DNA from: Dehalococcoidia bacterium
Lineage (GTDB): Bacteria > Chloroflexota > Dehalococcoidia > Lucifugimonadales > Australimonadaceae
DNA length: 64,000 nucleotides
Direction: 5' to 3'
Assembly (NCBI GenBank): GCA_022820645.1
Contig: JAJEFD010000019.1
Location: 1-64,000, forward strand
Part shown: piece after piece, positions 34,827-44,503 of the stretch
Layout of the letters: the number at the start of each line of letters is the position of its first letter
Numbering within the stretch: the first letter of the stretch is position 1
Notes under the pieces: model-generated
Database searches by the model: none
The model's input: the letters and a program-made list of their open reading frames with translations, nothing else
What the model was told of the DNA's origin: nothing
Translations under genes and position numbers: made by a program

Positions 34827-36347
34827 ATGCAAAGCACCAGCCCATCGAATGCCCGTGGTTCCCTGCAGGCCCTTGCAGACGACTTGCTTCGGGACCAGCG
34901 CCTCATCCTCGTCTCCAACCGCGGCCCCATGGAGTACCACGTCGCGTCCGGCGGCGAGTTGCAGGCCCGCCGCGGCAGCGGCGGCGTCGTGACCGCGCTC
35001 AGCGGACTCACGAACCACGTCGATTTCACTTGGATCGCCTCGGCCATGAGCGAGGGCGACCGCCGGGCCGCGCGGGCGAACGAGGGCAGGGCGGTCCCGT
35101 CCCCGCTCCCTGGCCAGCGCGTCTCCGTCAGGTTCATCAACACTCCCCGCCGTGCCTACCACAAGCACTACAACATCATCTGCAACCCCCTCCTCTGGTT
35201 CATCCAGCACTACATGTGGAGCTCCCCGTACACGCCCCGCGTCGACGCCGCCGTCTACGACGCCTGGGAGAACGGCTACGTCCACGTCAACCGCGAGTTC
35301 GCCGACGCCGTCGTGGACGAGGCGGCCCGGACCGACGCCCGGCCGCTGGTGATGGTCCACGACTACCAGCTCTACCTCGTCCCCGGCATGGTGCGGGAGC
35401 AGCTGCCGAACGCCCGCATCCACGAGTTCGTCCACATCCCGTGGCCCACCGCGAGTTACTGGGAGCTCCTCCCGGCCATGATCCGCACCGCCATCTGCGA
35501 CAGCCTCTGCCAAGCCGATATCGTCGGCTTCCAGGCGCCGCGCGACGTCCGCTCCTTCCTCGGCAGTTGCGACGCCTTCCTGGACGGGGCAGTCGTCGAC
35601 CGTAACGGGTCGTGCGTCCACTACAAGGGCCGCACCACCCTCGTTCGCTGCTACCCCATCTCCATAGACGTCGACGAGGTGCGCGACATCGCGGACTCCC
35701 CGCGCGCCGACGAGTACGAGCAGCGGCTCACGCCGCTCCTCGGCAAGCAGACCATCGTCCGCGTCGACCGTGCCGAGCCCAGCAAGAACATCGTCCGCGG
35801 TTTCGCGGCCTTCGAGACGCTGCTGGACAGGCGTCCCGACCTGCGCGGCAACGTGCGCTTCCTCGCGTTCCTCGTCCCTTCCCGGACGCACATCCGTCAG
35901 TACCAGCGCTATGTGGAGGAAGTGGACACCGCCATCAGGCGCATCAACGACCGCTTCGGCACGCCCGACTGGACGCCCATCGAGGTCTTCTACGAGAACA
36001 ACTACACCCAGGCCATGGCCGGCATGCGTCTCTACGACGTGCTGCTCGTCAACGCCGTCATCGACGGCATGAACCTCGTCGCCAAGGAAGGCCCCATCGT
36101 CAACCGCAGGGACGGCGTTCTCATCCTCTCGGAGTCCGCCGGGGCCTACGCCCAACTCCGTGTAGGCGCGTTGCCCGTCGCCCCCGCCGACGTGGAGGGC
36201 CTGGCCCGGGCGCTCGACGAGGCGCTTTCGATGCCGCCCGAGGAGCGCAAACGCAGGGCCGACCTCATGCGGGACTGTATCGAGCGCGAGGACATCACCG
36301 ACTGGCTCCGCCGCCAGCTCCTCGACCTCGACGCCGTCGACAACTGA
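34827..36347 (+). CDS. otsA: Trehalose-6-phosphate synthase (GT20)
   Basis: The 506-residue glycosyltransferase transfers glucose from a nucleotide sugar to glucose-6-phosphate. Visible motifs: N-terminal LILVSNRGPMEYH, MVHDYQLYLVPGM, HIPWPTASYWELL, VDRAEPSKNIVRG (the SKNI form seen in actinobacterial OtsA rather than the DYTKG form) and DGMNLVAKEGPIV. The start at 34827 follows AAGAAGG; an upstream in-frame extension has no ribosome-binding site. The phosphatase gene otsB is 3 kb away on the other strand. Confidence 0.9.
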   Translation: MQSTSPSNARGSLQALADDLLRDQRLILVSNRGPMEYHVASGGELQARRGSGGVVTALSGLTNHVDFTWIASAMSEGDRRAARANEGRAVPSPLPGQRVSVRFINTPRRAYHKHYNIICNPLLWFIQHYMWSSPYTPRVDAAVYDAWENGYVHVNREFADAVVDEAARTDARPLVMVHDYQLYLVPGMVREQLPNARIHEFVHIPWPTASYWELLPAMIRTAICDSLCQADIVGFQAPRDVRSFLGSCDAFLDGAVVDRNGSCVHYKGRTTLVRCYPISIDVDEVRDIADSPRADEYEQRLTPLLGKQTIVRVDRAEPSKNIVRGFAAFETLLDRRPDLRGNVRFLAFLVPSRTHIRQYQRYVEEVDTAIRRINDRFGTPDWTPIEVFYENNYTQAMAGMRLYDVLLVNAVIDGMNLVAKEGPIVNRRDGVLILSESAGAYAQLRVGALPVAPADVEGLARALDEALSMPPEERKRRADLMRDCIEREDITDWLRRQLLDLDAVDN

Positions 36348-36363
36348 GAATGGAGGCGCCATC

Positions 36364-37608
36364 GTGACCACATCCAGCTCTTCCTCGAACGGACAACCTG
36401 TCCTGCGGTTCGGCATCATCGGCGTCGGCAACGCGGGCGGCGGGGTGCTGAACACGATGCGCGATGAGCCGAAGGTCGAAGTCGTAGCCGCAGCCGACAT
36501 CCGCCCGCAGGCCCGCGAAGCCTTCCTGAATGACTTTGGAGGAAGGGCCTACGAGAGCGTCGAGGAGTTGTGCAACGACCCGGATGTCGACGTTGTCTGG
36601 ATCGCGACTCCGAACCACTTCCACTGCCCTCACACCGTACTCGCCGCTGAGCACGGGAAACACGTGGTTGTCGAGAAGCCGATGTGCCTGTCGCTCGAAG
36701 AAGCGTCACTCATGGTCGAGACCGCTGACAAGCACGGCGTCAAGTTGCTCTCAGGCCACACCCGCGCGTTCGACCCGCCCGTCCAGACGATGTGGCGTAT
36801 CGTCCGCTCCGGCGAGGTTGGAGCCATCAGGGCGATGAACGTGATGTCGTTCACCGACTGGATGCTCCGTCCACGCATGCCGGAAGAAGTCGACGCCGAG
36901 CGTGGCGGCGGCGTCGCCTTCCGCCAGGCCCCGCACCAGATCGATTCGCTGCGGTTCCTCGGCGGCGGACTCATCCGGAGCGTGCGCGGCACGACGGGCA
37001 TATGGATGGAGGGGCGCTCCGGGGCCCCGGGCTACTACTCGGCCTACCTGGAGTTCGAGGATGGCACGCCGGCCACCATCGTCTACAACGCCTACGGCTA
37101 CTTCATGGCTTCCGAGCTGCTGCCGTGGGAGATGGAGGCGGGCGTGGGCGCTGAAGGCCGCGCCCGTGTCCGGAACGGCATCAATACCGGCACGTGGGAC
37201 CAGGCCCGGGCCAAGGATGAGATGCGGATAGCCAGCATGCAGGGGCAGCGCAATGCCCTGGAGGGTGGGGGAGCCCCCTCGGGCCCTCCTCGGCAGCGCT
37301 TCCAGAGCGACCTCGGGCTGCTGCTCGTTACCTGCGAGCGCGGCCTGCTGCGCCAGTCGCCGAACGGCATCTACGTCTACAACGACGACGGCCTCCGGGA
37401 GGAACCCATCGAAGTGAAAGAGGGCGGCGGCGACCCGACGATCGAGGAGGCCTATAACGGCATCGTGCTCGGCGAGCCCATATTCCACGACGGCCGCTGG
37501 GGGATGGCCACGCTGGAGGTCCAGCTGGGCCTGATGCGGTCGGCCCGTGAACGGCGCGAGGTGCTGCTCGAGCACCAGGTGCCGGTGCCGCCGGACCTCG
37601 CTCACTAA
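36364..37608 (+). CDS. Gfo/Idh/MocA-family oxidoreductase
   Basis: The 414-residue NAD(P)-dependent dehydrogenase has a Rossmann motif FGIIGVGNAGGGVLNTM (residues about 16-32), the family signature HVVVEKPMCLSLEEA (about 100-114) with the catalytic-type Lys of EKP, and a C-terminal alpha/beta domain with an extended segment near 275-320. It most resembles members annotated as phthalate cis-dihydrodiol or 4,5-dihydroxyphthalate dehydrogenases, but sugar or inositol substrates are equally possible. GTG start with GGAGG upstream. The decarboxylase-like gene follows 20 bases later. Confidence 0.85.
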   Translation: MTTSSSSSNGQPVLRFGIIGVGNAGGGVLNTMRDEPKVEVVAAADIRPQAREAFLNDFGGRAYESVEELCNDPDVDVVWIATPNHFHCPHTVLAAEHGKHVVVEKPMCLSLEEASLMVETADKHGVKLLSGHTRAFDPPVQTMWRIVRSGEVGAIRAMNVMSFTDWMLRPRMPEEVDAERGGGVAFRQAPHQIDSLRFLGGGLIRSVRGTTGIWMEGRSGAPGYYSAYLEFEDGTPATIVYNAYGYFMASELLPWEMEAGVGAEGRARVRNGINTGTWDQARAKDEMRIASMQGQRNALEGGGAPSGPPRQRFQSDLGLLLVTCERGLLRQSPNGIYVYNDDGLREEPIEVKEGGGDPTIEEAYNGIVLGEPIFHDGRWGMATLEVQLGLMRSARERREVLLEHQVPVPPDLAH

Positions 37609-37628
37609 CACAGACAGGAGGTGCTTCC

Positions 37629-38642
37629 ATGTCCGACGTCCGGATGAGCCTGATCGGGAGCCCCGCCGACATCGTCAACCCGCTGTTCGAGGGCGAGGTC
37701 AAGCCGGAGGGGATAGAGCTCACGGCCACACGGGCCGACGGCTCAACCGGCTACTGGCGTCAGTTCACCTTCAACGAGTTCGACGTCTCCTCTCTCTCCG
37801 TAGCGTCGTACATCATCGCCCGGAGCAAGGGGTACGACGCCGTCGCGTTGCCGGTGTTCGCGTCGCGCCGCTTCATGCACGCCGAGCTCCGCCACCACGC
37901 GGACTCCGGCATCAGCGTCCCCGCCGACCTGAAGGGCAAGCGCGTGGGGGTCCCCGAATACCAGATGACCGCGTCGGTCTGGCTGCGCGGCGTGCTCGAA
38001 CACGACTTCGGCGTCTCGCAGTACGACATCCACTGGTTCATGGAGCGGAGCGAGGAGTTCAGCCACGGCGGCGTGACCGGCTTCGAGCCACCTGAGGGCA
38101 TCTCGTTCGAGCGCATCCCGGAGACGGAGAGCCTCGCCTCGATGATCCTCAGCAACGAGATCGACGCCGTCTCCGGTCTGGGAGCGGGCGCGGGCGCTCA
38201 GGGCAACGTCATCGACCGCTCCTCCCGGATACGCGGGAGCGGCGACTGGAGCAAGGTCAGACCGCTCTTTCCCAACCTCATCGAGGAAGGGTCGCGCTTC
38301 TACTCGAAGTACGGCTTCATCCCGGCTACGCAGATGTACACCATCAGGAAGTCGACCTACGACAAGTACCCGTGGGCCGCGTTCAACCTGTACGACGCCT
38401 TCGCACGGGCCAAGCGGCGCGCCGAGGCCACGCTCAACGAGCGCATCCCTTCGTTCATGGTGTTCGGCAGGGAGTACATGGCGCAGACCCGCAATCTGCT
38501 CGACGGCGACCCGTTCGTCTACGGGGTGGAGGCGAACCGCCCCATGATCGAGACCGTGATCGACTTTCTCCATGAGCAGCACCTCATCGCGGAGAAGCCG
38601 AGGGTCGAGGACCTCTTCGCGCCGAGCGTGCTCAGCCTCTAG
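37629..38642 (+). CDS. 4,5-dihydroxyphthalate decarboxylase-like / substrate-binding-fold protein
   Basis: The 337-residue protein lacks a signal peptide but has a type-2 periplasmic-binding fold (ADLKGKRVGVPEYQMTASVW; FNEFDVSSLSVASYI), the pattern of Pht5-type 4,5-dihydroxyphthalate decarboxylases. The cytoplasmic location fits an enzyme rather than a transporter protein. The neighbouring Gfo/Idh gene and the distant Rieske gene fit aromatic-acid turnover. The assignment rests on overall resemblance, not on a catalytic motif. Confidence 0.75.
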   Translation: MSDVRMSLIGSPADIVNPLFEGEVKPEGIELTATRADGSTGYWRQFTFNEFDVSSLSVASYIIARSKGYDAVALPVFASRRFMHAELRHHADSGISVPADLKGKRVGVPEYQMTASVWLRGVLEHDFGVSQYDIHWFMERSEEFSHGGVTGFEPPEGISFERIPETESLASMILSNEIDAVSGLGAGAGAQGNVIDRSSRIRGSGDWSKVRPLFPNLIEEGSRFYSKYGFIPATQMYTIRKSTYDKYPWAAFNLYDAFARAKRRAEATLNERIPSFMVFGREYMAQTRNLLDGDPFVYGVEANRPMIETVIDFLHEQHLIAEKPRVEDLFAPSVLSL

Positions 38643-38647
38643 CGGGC

Positions 38648-39292
38648 CTAGGGGCGGCGCTGCCAGCCGGACAACGCGCGCTGCATCTCCAGCGCGTCCA
38701 CCGCCATCTGGTTGCAGTTCGCCCGCTCGAGTTCGAAGTTGCTCACGTTGCCGCAGTAGCCTTCCTGCGCCTCCACCCAGTCCCGGAGGGCCCTGCTCCA
38801 GACGTTCACTTCTTCGGAAGACGGCTGGCCCGCAAAGTCCGGTATCTCGTACAGCAGCCGGTTCCTCTCGTTGAGGAGTTCCGCCAGCTTTATCGTGTGT
38901 GGCCTCGAGGGGTCGGCGAAGACAAGCGGCGGCGGAGCGGGCGTTGAGGTTGGGAAGGGGCCCACCCGCAAGGGGCGCGGAGTCGGCGTCGCTGTCGGGA
39001 CCGGAGTCGGGGTTGCCGTGGCGGTTGCGGTGGCTGTGGGGGAAGGCTTCGGAGTGGGTGTCCCGGTCGCAGTGGGCGACGGACGCGGGGTCGGAGCAGC
39101 CGCGGTTATCGTGGCTGCTATATCTTCGCGTTCCTGCGCTGCTTCAGCGGTTGCTCGAGATGCAGCGATGGCTGCGGTTGCCGTCGCGTCGACGTCGGGT
39201 TCGTCGCCCTGCGAGCAAGCGGCCAGAGCGGCGAGGATGAGCAGTACGGGGAGGTATCTCATAGGCATCGGCTTCGCCATCTTATCTGCCAT
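38648..39292 (-). CDS. Small lipoprotein with Pro/Thr-rich linker
   Basis: The 214-residue protein has a signal peptide ending in lipobox ALAAC, an Ala/Thr helix (ATATAAIAASRATAEAAQE), a repetitive linker of Thr-Pro-Thr-Ala (residues about 68-108) and a compact C-terminal domain with two cysteines (YCGNVSNFELERANCNQM) that may form a disulfide. The start may be any of several nearby ATGs (39292, 39262). It resembles the lipoprotein at 29697-30965 in layout, not in sequence. Confidence 0.7.
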   Translation of the reverse strand: MADKMAKPMPMRYLPVLLILAALAACSQGDEPDVDATATAAIAASRATAEAAQEREDIAATITAAAPTPRPSPTATGTPTPKPSPTATATATATPTPVPTATPTPRPLRVGPFPTSTPAPPPLVFADPSRPHTIKLAELLNERNRLLYEIPDFAGQPSSEEVNVWSRALRDWVEAQEGYCGNVSNFELERANCNQMAVDALEMQRALSGWQRRP

Positions 39293-39305
39293 ACTTCGGG
39301 GTTCG

Positions 39306-40103
39306 CTACAACTCCCCCGAAAGCCAGGTAAGGAACCGTCCTACCGCCGCCGTATCCGCCAGCGCATAGTCCGCCGACGCGAGCAGCTCCGCCGGAGCGT
39401 CGGCCGTTGCGACCGCCACGCACAGTCCGTGGATGGCCCCGGTGTCGCGCATCTCCCGGACGACTGCGAACGCCTCCGCATCCGTGCGGTCGTCCCCCAG
39501 CACGAGCGCCGACGCCAGCCCTTTGCGTCGTGTGAACGAGCGCACCGCTTCTCCTTTGGAAAGCTCGACCGGTGGGCGCACCTCCACGACCATCTTTCCT
39601 TCGCGGATGTTCATCCCCCCGGCGTGTGCATCGAGGAAGTCGAGGATGTCTGACCGGGCGGTATCAGGCTCAGCCGTATTCCGGTAGTGCACGGAGAGGC
39701 TCACTCCCTTGTGTTCGAGGAGGGCGCCGGGGATGGTGATGCCTCGTTCCACCGCCTTCGCGATCTCCCGCACCCGTTCCACGTACGGCTCCGCCGCGGG
39801 TTCGATGCTCACCGCTCCTTCCTCCCACCATTCGGCCCCGTGGTTGCCGGAGTAGACCACCGTGTCGAGGCCGACCATCGCACGTGCATGCGCGACGCTC
39901 CGTCCGGTGAGCGCGACTACCGCGACCCGCTCCGCAAGCGTTTGCAGCGCAGCGCGGGTCGCAGCAGGCATCGTGGCGGCAGCGGGGTCGGCGACGATGG
40001 GGGAGAGGGTGCCGTCTATGTCGGTGAAGACGCAGGCGGGGCTGCGCCTCAGCAGCGCGAGCGCCTCGCCCCGGTTCGTGAGCAGGTCCGGCAGGCCGCT
40101 CAC
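39306..40103 (-). CDS. otsB: Trehalose-6-phosphate phosphatase
   Basis: The 265-residue HAD-superfamily enzyme removes phosphate from trehalose-6-phosphate. It has motif I VFTDIDGTLSPI, motif II VVALTGRS, the trehalose-phosphatase cap with SLSVHYRN, and motif IV LVLGDDRTDAEAF. GTG 40103 is preferred: it overlaps the stop of the mscS-like gene (GTGA) and has GGAGG upstream; the longer frame is antiphase to that gene. Confidence 0.9.
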   Translation of the reverse strand: MSGLPDLLTNRGEALALLRRSPACVFTDIDGTLSPIVADPAAATMPAATRAALQTLAERVAVVALTGRSVAHARAMVGLDTVVYSGNHGAEWWEEGAVSIEPAAEPYVERVREIAKAVERGITIPGALLEHKGVSLSVHYRNTAEPDTARSDILDFLDAHAGGMNIREGKMVVEVRPPVELSKGEAVRSFTRRKGLASALVLGDDRTDAEAFAVVREMRDTGAIHGLCVAVATADAPAELLASADYALADTAAVGRFLTWLSGEL

Positions 40104-41203
40104 CGACCCTCCGTTCCCGGCGGCGCGCCGGGCGGGGCAGGGGAATCGAACACCACTTTGCGCACGGGGTAGTTGATCTCTATCCCTTCCTGTTGGAAGC
40201 GCGCGTGCAGGCGCTTGATCAGGTCGTTCGTCACGATGAACGAGCCGACCCGGTCCTTCGCCTGCAGGAATACCCAGAAGTCTATGTTGGAGTCCCCGAA
40301 GCGCTCGAAGCCGAACCACGGCTCCTCGTTCTCAGCCTCGGGGTTCGCAGCCATAGTCTCGCGCGCCACCTCCAGCGCGACCTCGTTGACACGCGCTAGA
40401 TCGCTGTCGTAGCTCACACCGCATGTGACGAGGACGTTCATCCGCGGGTCGGGGCGGCTGTAGTTGACCATGATCGAACTGGACAGGACGGAGTTGGGGA
40501 TGATGACGTCGTTGTTCAGCCAGGTGCGTATCCTCGTACTCCGCAATCCCACCGACTGCACGTATCCCGCGGGGCCGCCCTGCAACTCGATGTAGTCCCC
40601 CTCCGTGAACACTCCTTCCGAGAGGATGTTCGTTCCTGCGAAGAAGTTGCTAAGCGTCGGCTGCAACGCCAGCGCAACCGCCAGACCGGTGATGCCGAGA
40701 CCGCCCAGCAGCGGGCTGATGCTGATGCCCAGCATATCCAGAACGATGAGCCCGCCGATGGCGTAGACGGAGAGCGGAATCACCCGTTTCGCTACCGGGA
40801 GTATCCGGTCGTCCAGATTCGTCTTGGTGGATATCGCTACGGTCAGGCTGTACCAGTTCGCAACGGCTATGAAGACATTGGACAGGGCGAAGGCGCCCAC
40901 GATGACGAGGGCGGCCCCGCCGGTGGTTGTGATCTGGCCGTGCCAGGGTTCTGCGTCCGGCCAGAGGAGCAGGGCGATCAGTGCTCCCAGGATGAGGAGG
41001 AAGAGCGCCCCCGGTCTGGACGTGGCGCGGATGACGGAGTGCGCCAGGCGGTAGGTCCGCCCGCTCGCCCCGATGAGGTACTTGCGGGTGATGAACCGCG
41101 TCACGAGGTAGAAGGCAAACGCTGCGAGAAGAGAGCCGACCAGAATGCTGCCGGCGATCAAGCGTTGGACCTGGAGGTCGGTTGTCAGTGGATCGAGTGG
41201 CAC
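40100..41203 (-). CDS. MscS-family mechanosensitive channel
   Basis: The 367-residue protein has five or so membrane helices (residues about 14-34, 60-80, 92-115, 143-162, 165-185), a glycine/alanine-rich pore helix (LLGGLGITGLAVALALQPTLSN) and the soluble beta domain (GDYIELQGGPAGYVQSVGLRS). It opens under hypo-osmotic stress. Coupled by 4 bases to otsB, which makes an osmotic-stress pair. Confidence 0.92.
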   Translation of the reverse strand: MPLDPLTTDLQVQRLIAGSILVGSLLAAFAFYLVTRFITRKYLIGASGRTYRLAHSVIRATSRPGALFLLILGALIALLLWPDAEPWHGQITTTGGAALVIVGAFALSNVFIAVANWYSLTVAISTKTNLDDRILPVAKRVIPLSVYAIGGLIVLDMLGISISPLLGGLGITGLAVALALQPTLSNFFAGTNILSEGVFTEGDYIELQGGPAGYVQSVGLRSTRIRTWLNNDVIIPNSVLSSSIMVNYSRPDPRMNVLVTCGVSYDSDLARVNEVALEVARETMAANPEAENEEPWFGFERFGDSNIDFWVFLQAKDRVGSFIVTNDLIKRLHARFQQEGIEINYPVRKVVFDSPAPPGAPPGTEGR

Positions 41204-41397
41204 GTCTCACCCGGAGCACGGTCGCTTGTAACGATACCTTCCGGTTCCCGCCCCGTGCAGATGGTAATGATACGCCCTTCCACGGAACCTGCGGCCCGCA
41301 TATCACGCTCAACGCCTTGCGGCGCGCCGCCGCCTATAGTAGCGTTACGAAGACGGTTCGATACGATACCGATGCTCCGCCGGAGGCCCGATCACCC

Positions 41398-41610
41398 ATG
41401 TCCGTAGCAAGCGCCGCGCCTCGCAACGCTCGCCTCGTATACCTTTCGCTCATCATCTTGGGAGTGGTGGCGGCGATAGTGGCATCGACGGTCATCGGCG
41501 TTATCTCCTACAACTACGTGACCCGCGACGAATTGCGGAACCCGGTGCCCAAGGAGAGTGACTACGGCGGTGGTCACGCCTCGCTTCCGGCCGGGTTCAC
41601 CTACCTGTAG
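41398..41610 (+). CDS. Small single-pass membrane protein
   Basis: A 70-residue protein: short basic N-terminus, one membrane helix (residues about 13-38), and a soluble tail with YNYVTRDELRNPVPKESDYG. Start at 41398 with GGAGG upstream. It lies divergent from the channel gene and 33 bases before the SDR gene. No family recognised. Confidence 0.6.
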   Translation: MSVASAAPRNARLVYLSLIILGVVAAIVASTVIGVISYNYVTRDELRNPVPKESDYGGGHASLPAGFTYL

Positions 41611-41643
41611 GACTGGGCCTGTCCCAGCGCCTATAATCCCACC

Positions 41644-42411
41644 ATGACAGAGGGGCCCTTCAGACTGGACGGCATGGTCGCCGTCGTCACCGGCGGCAGT
41701 CAGGGCATCGGCGGGGCCGTCAGCACCGCGCTCGCCCAGGCGGGCGCTACCGTCGCCGTAACCAACCTGCCTGCCAAGCGTTCCGACGTGGACGCATTCG
41801 TGCGGGAGATCGAGGCCAAAGGCGGGAAGGCCCGTGGCTACGACCTCGATGTGACCGCCACTGCCGACATAGCCCCGGTCTTCGACTCTATCGCCGCCGA
41901 CCTCGGCGGGCTGCATATCCTCGTGAACAACTCCGGTGTCAGTTCCCGCTCGAGCGCTCTCGACGTGTCGGAAGAACACTGGGATGCGGTGCACGGCGTG
42001 AACCTGAAGGGCGTCTTCTTCGCGGCGCAGGCCGCGGCGCGGCACATGCTGAACGCGGGCTATGGACGCATCGTCAACGTCGCGTCACAACTGGTCGTCA
42101 CCTCAGGCCCGAACCGTGCCGTGTACGTTTCGGCCAAGGGAGGCGTGGTTGCACTCACGAAGTCGCTGGCCACGGAATGGGCGATGCAGGGCATCACGGT
42201 CAACGCTGTGGGGCCCGGCCCTACCGACACGCCCATGACTCGAAACCCGGACTCCGCCCGTAACGATGCCGACTTCCTGCGCCATTCACCCATCGGCAGA
42301 CGGCTGCAGCCGGAGGAGATCGCCGGCGCGGTGGTGTTCCTCGCAAGCAGGGAAGCGGGCGCGGTCAACGGCCATCACCTGCTGGTGGACGCGGGCTGGA
42401 GCGTCAGCTAG
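41644..42411 (+). CDS. Short-chain dehydrogenase/reductase (classical SDR)
   Basis: The 255-residue protein has the cofactor motif TGGSQGIGG, NNSG, the catalytic Ser of VNVASQ and Y-x3-K of YVSAKGG, and the C-terminal GHHLLVDAGWSVS. Typical of FabG- or gluconate-dehydrogenase-like reductases; the substrate is not evident. Its stop overlaps the convergent DUF3179 gene by 8 bases. Confidence 0.92.
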   Translation: MTEGPFRLDGMVAVVTGGSQGIGGAVSTALAQAGATVAVTNLPAKRSDVDAFVREIEAKGGKARGYDLDVTATADIAPVFDSIAADLGGLHILVNNSGVSSRSSALDVSEEHWDAVHGVNLKGVFFAAQAAARHMLNAGYGRIVNVASQLVVTSGPNRAVYVSAKGGVVALTKSLATEWAMQGITVNAVGPGPTDTPMTRNPDSARNDADFLRHSPIGRRLQPEEIAGAVVFLASREAGAVNGHHLLVDAGWSVS

Positions 42412-44503
42412 CTGCGTATACCGCCGTCGCCGGTCGAAACGCCGCCCAGCATGACCAGAAGCTGTTGACGTGCGGGAAGACGTTCAGGCGGCTGCCTGCG
42501 AGTGGTCCGTTCAACGCCTCCCCGGTGATGCTCCAGGTCGAGCCCGTCTGCTCGTCCGTGAACACCCCGCGCTCTGACCGGAACGTGAGCGTCCGGTTCC
42601 CGCTCCGGGCGTCGAACGCTAAGGCCGCGCCGACGTCCCTGCCCTGTGCGACGTCCGCGCTGCTGAGCGGGGACGAGGTGCCCCGTTGCCAGAACACGGC
42701 CACGGGTGCGCCGTCGATCTGTACGTTGACCGCCCCGGAGAAGAAGAGCTCCGAGAATGGCACCGCGAGCGCATCGTCGTCACTCACCAGTCCGAGCACG
42801 CGCGCGCGGAGCGGCAGCCTCCGGTCGACCTCGCCTGCGGATGGAGGCGGCTGGCTGAAGTCGATGTTGAAGTACGGGTTGAACTCGTAATCGAGGTCGA
42901 AGCCCGATGACCGGGAGAGGACGGTCCCGTCCGGGTAAGCGCGCTTGAAATCGCCCCAAGAGATCAGGGCGCCTTCTGCCGGCCGTAGTTGGAGCCCCGC
43001 GAACTCACCCGCGATGGCCTTGCCGGTCGCCTGTTGCCACCACGATTCGGTAGTCTCGTCGAAGAGCACCCGGTTCTCGGAACGGAGCGCACTGGCGGCG
43101 CCGAACTCGAGCGTGAGCGTCCCTGCGTTGCGCTCGAACACTGCCACGCTGTTGCAGCGTGGGCAGTACGTGACCAGCAGCGGCGAGCCGCCGAGCCAGT
43201 CGTTCACAGCCTCGTTCAGGAGCAGGAGGCGTATCGGGTACGCCCGCGCCTCGTCTCCCGCGAATGCTGCCAGCACAGGTTCGTTGTCGCTGATCCACGC
43301 GTCGGCCTGCTCGATCGTCTCGTAGCGTGGTTCAGTGATAACGGGGATAGCCCCGCGCCCACCGGCAACCACGACCGCGTCGCTCAGGTCAGCCGTCACG
43401 CGTGAAAAGTCGGTGCGCCATGCATCCCGCGAGATGGATGCCTCACCCGTGGTGCGTCCCGCCTCCTCGGGCGTGAGCTCGCGCACCGGTGGTTCACCGC
43501 CACGTTCTACCGTGGGCAGCCGCCACCACGCGAGAGCCTCGATGCGTTCGCCGGGTGGGGTGAGCGTCCACGCGAACCGTGGAGAAGGATCGTCCACTGC
43601 AACGAGGAAGCGGCCCGAGATCAGCTGGCACGTGACGCCGGTGTGTTCCGTGCCGGGGCAGACCTCGGTGCTCACCGGGCCGGACTCATGCAGGAACCAG
43701 CCGTCGAACGATGCGGCGTGGAACCCGGGGGGAAGGCCGAGCTGGGAGCCGTCCGCTGACTCTACGCGCACCTCTGCGTAGGCGTGCTCGTAGCCGTGTT
43801 GCGGGGGTGCAGGGCTGACGCCTCGCTCCGCTCCAGTGAGCGTAACAGTGAGCGCGCGTCCTTCCGGCGAGACTGCGCTGACCGGCGTTCCCATCGCCAG
43901 GGGACGTTCGAAGGAGCCACCGCTCTCGACTGCATAGCCGGGGAGTGGTGCGCTCTCCTCACGGACCTCGCTGCCGCAGCCGGGCGCGACGCTTTCGGGT
44001 TCCAGCCACCAGGCGCCGTTCGCTACGCGCCAGCGGTCCTCGTGCGCCAGGGGCGGAACAGCGTCTCGTCCCAGGGCTCGTGCGCGACGTTCGACCGTGG
44101 CCTGCCGATCCGCTGCGTTCATGCCGGCGATATGCCACTCGACGGCGGGTAGACGGACGAACTGCGCGCGCCCTGCGTCCTCACGAGCGATAGCGGCTTC
44201 GATGGCCTTCGCCGCGTCGCGCTGTGCTGCCCTGGCGTGGACGGCGAGCGATTCCGGCCCGCACGTCGATTCGCTACCCGGAAGCAGCGAGAGAGCGAGC
44301 CCTTCCCAGTCCTCCTCGGAGAGGTCCGCGTATGCGAACCCTGCGAACTCACGCAGCAGTTCGGCAGAGACGAGCGGCGACTCCTCGGACGGCACGATGG
44401 GGAGTCGCTCTGCCTGTGGCTCTTCCAGCGCCGCATCCAGTGTCGCGATGAGACCCAGCACGGCGGCGGCGAGGAGAGCGGATGCGAGCGGACGGCTCTT
44501 CAT
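42404..44503 (-). CDS. DUF3179 protein with large N-terminal extension
   Basis: The 699-residue protein begins with a signal/anchor helix (residues about 7-26). The C-terminal part is a DUF3179 domain: RAYPIRLLLLNEAVNDWLGG, TYCPRCNSVAVFER with two cysteines, FWQRGTSSPL and NVFPHVNSFWSCWAAF. The first ~380 residues are extracytoplasmic and not recognised (about 10 Trp, several Cys). The start ATG overlaps the ETF stop (TGATG). DUF3179 function is unknown; the CPRC pair suggests metal or disulfide chemistry. Confidence 0.8.
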   Translation of the reverse strand: MKSRPLASALLAAAVLGLIATLDAALEEPQAERLPIVPSEESPLVSAELLREFAGFAYADLSEEDWEGLALSLLPGSESTCGPESLAVHARAAQRDAAKAIEAAIAREDAGRAQFVRLPAVEWHIAGMNAADRQATVERRARALGRDAVPPLAHEDRWRVANGAWWLEPESVAPGCGSEVREESAPLPGYAVESGGSFERPLAMGTPVSAVSPEGRALTVTLTGAERGVSPAPPQHGYEHAYAEVRVESADGSQLGLPPGFHAASFDGWFLHESGPVSTEVCPGTEHTGVTCQLISGRFLVAVDDPSPRFAWTLTPPGERIEALAWWRLPTVERGGEPPVRELTPEEAGRTTGEASISRDAWRTDFSRVTADLSDAVVVAGGRGAIPVITEPRYETIEQADAWISDNEPVLAAFAGDEARAYPIRLLLLNEAVNDWLGGSPLLVTYCPRCNSVAVFERNAGTLTLEFGAASALRSENRVLFDETTESWWQQATGKAIAGEFAGLQLRPAEGALISWGDFKRAYPDGTVLSRSSGFDLDYEFNPYFNIDFSQPPPSAGEVDRRLPLRARVLGLVSDDDALAVPFSELFFSGAVNVQIDGAPVAVFWQRGTSSPLSSADVAQGRDVGAALAFDARSGNRTLTFRSERGVFTDEQTGSTWSITGEALNGPLAGSRLNVFPHVNSFWSCWAAFRPATAVYAAS

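Noticed and set aside
37629-38642. ABC-transporter substrate-binding protein
   Set aside because: There is no signal peptide or lipobox and no permease or ATPase genes are adjacent, so a cytoplasmic enzyme of the decarboxylase-like type is preferred.
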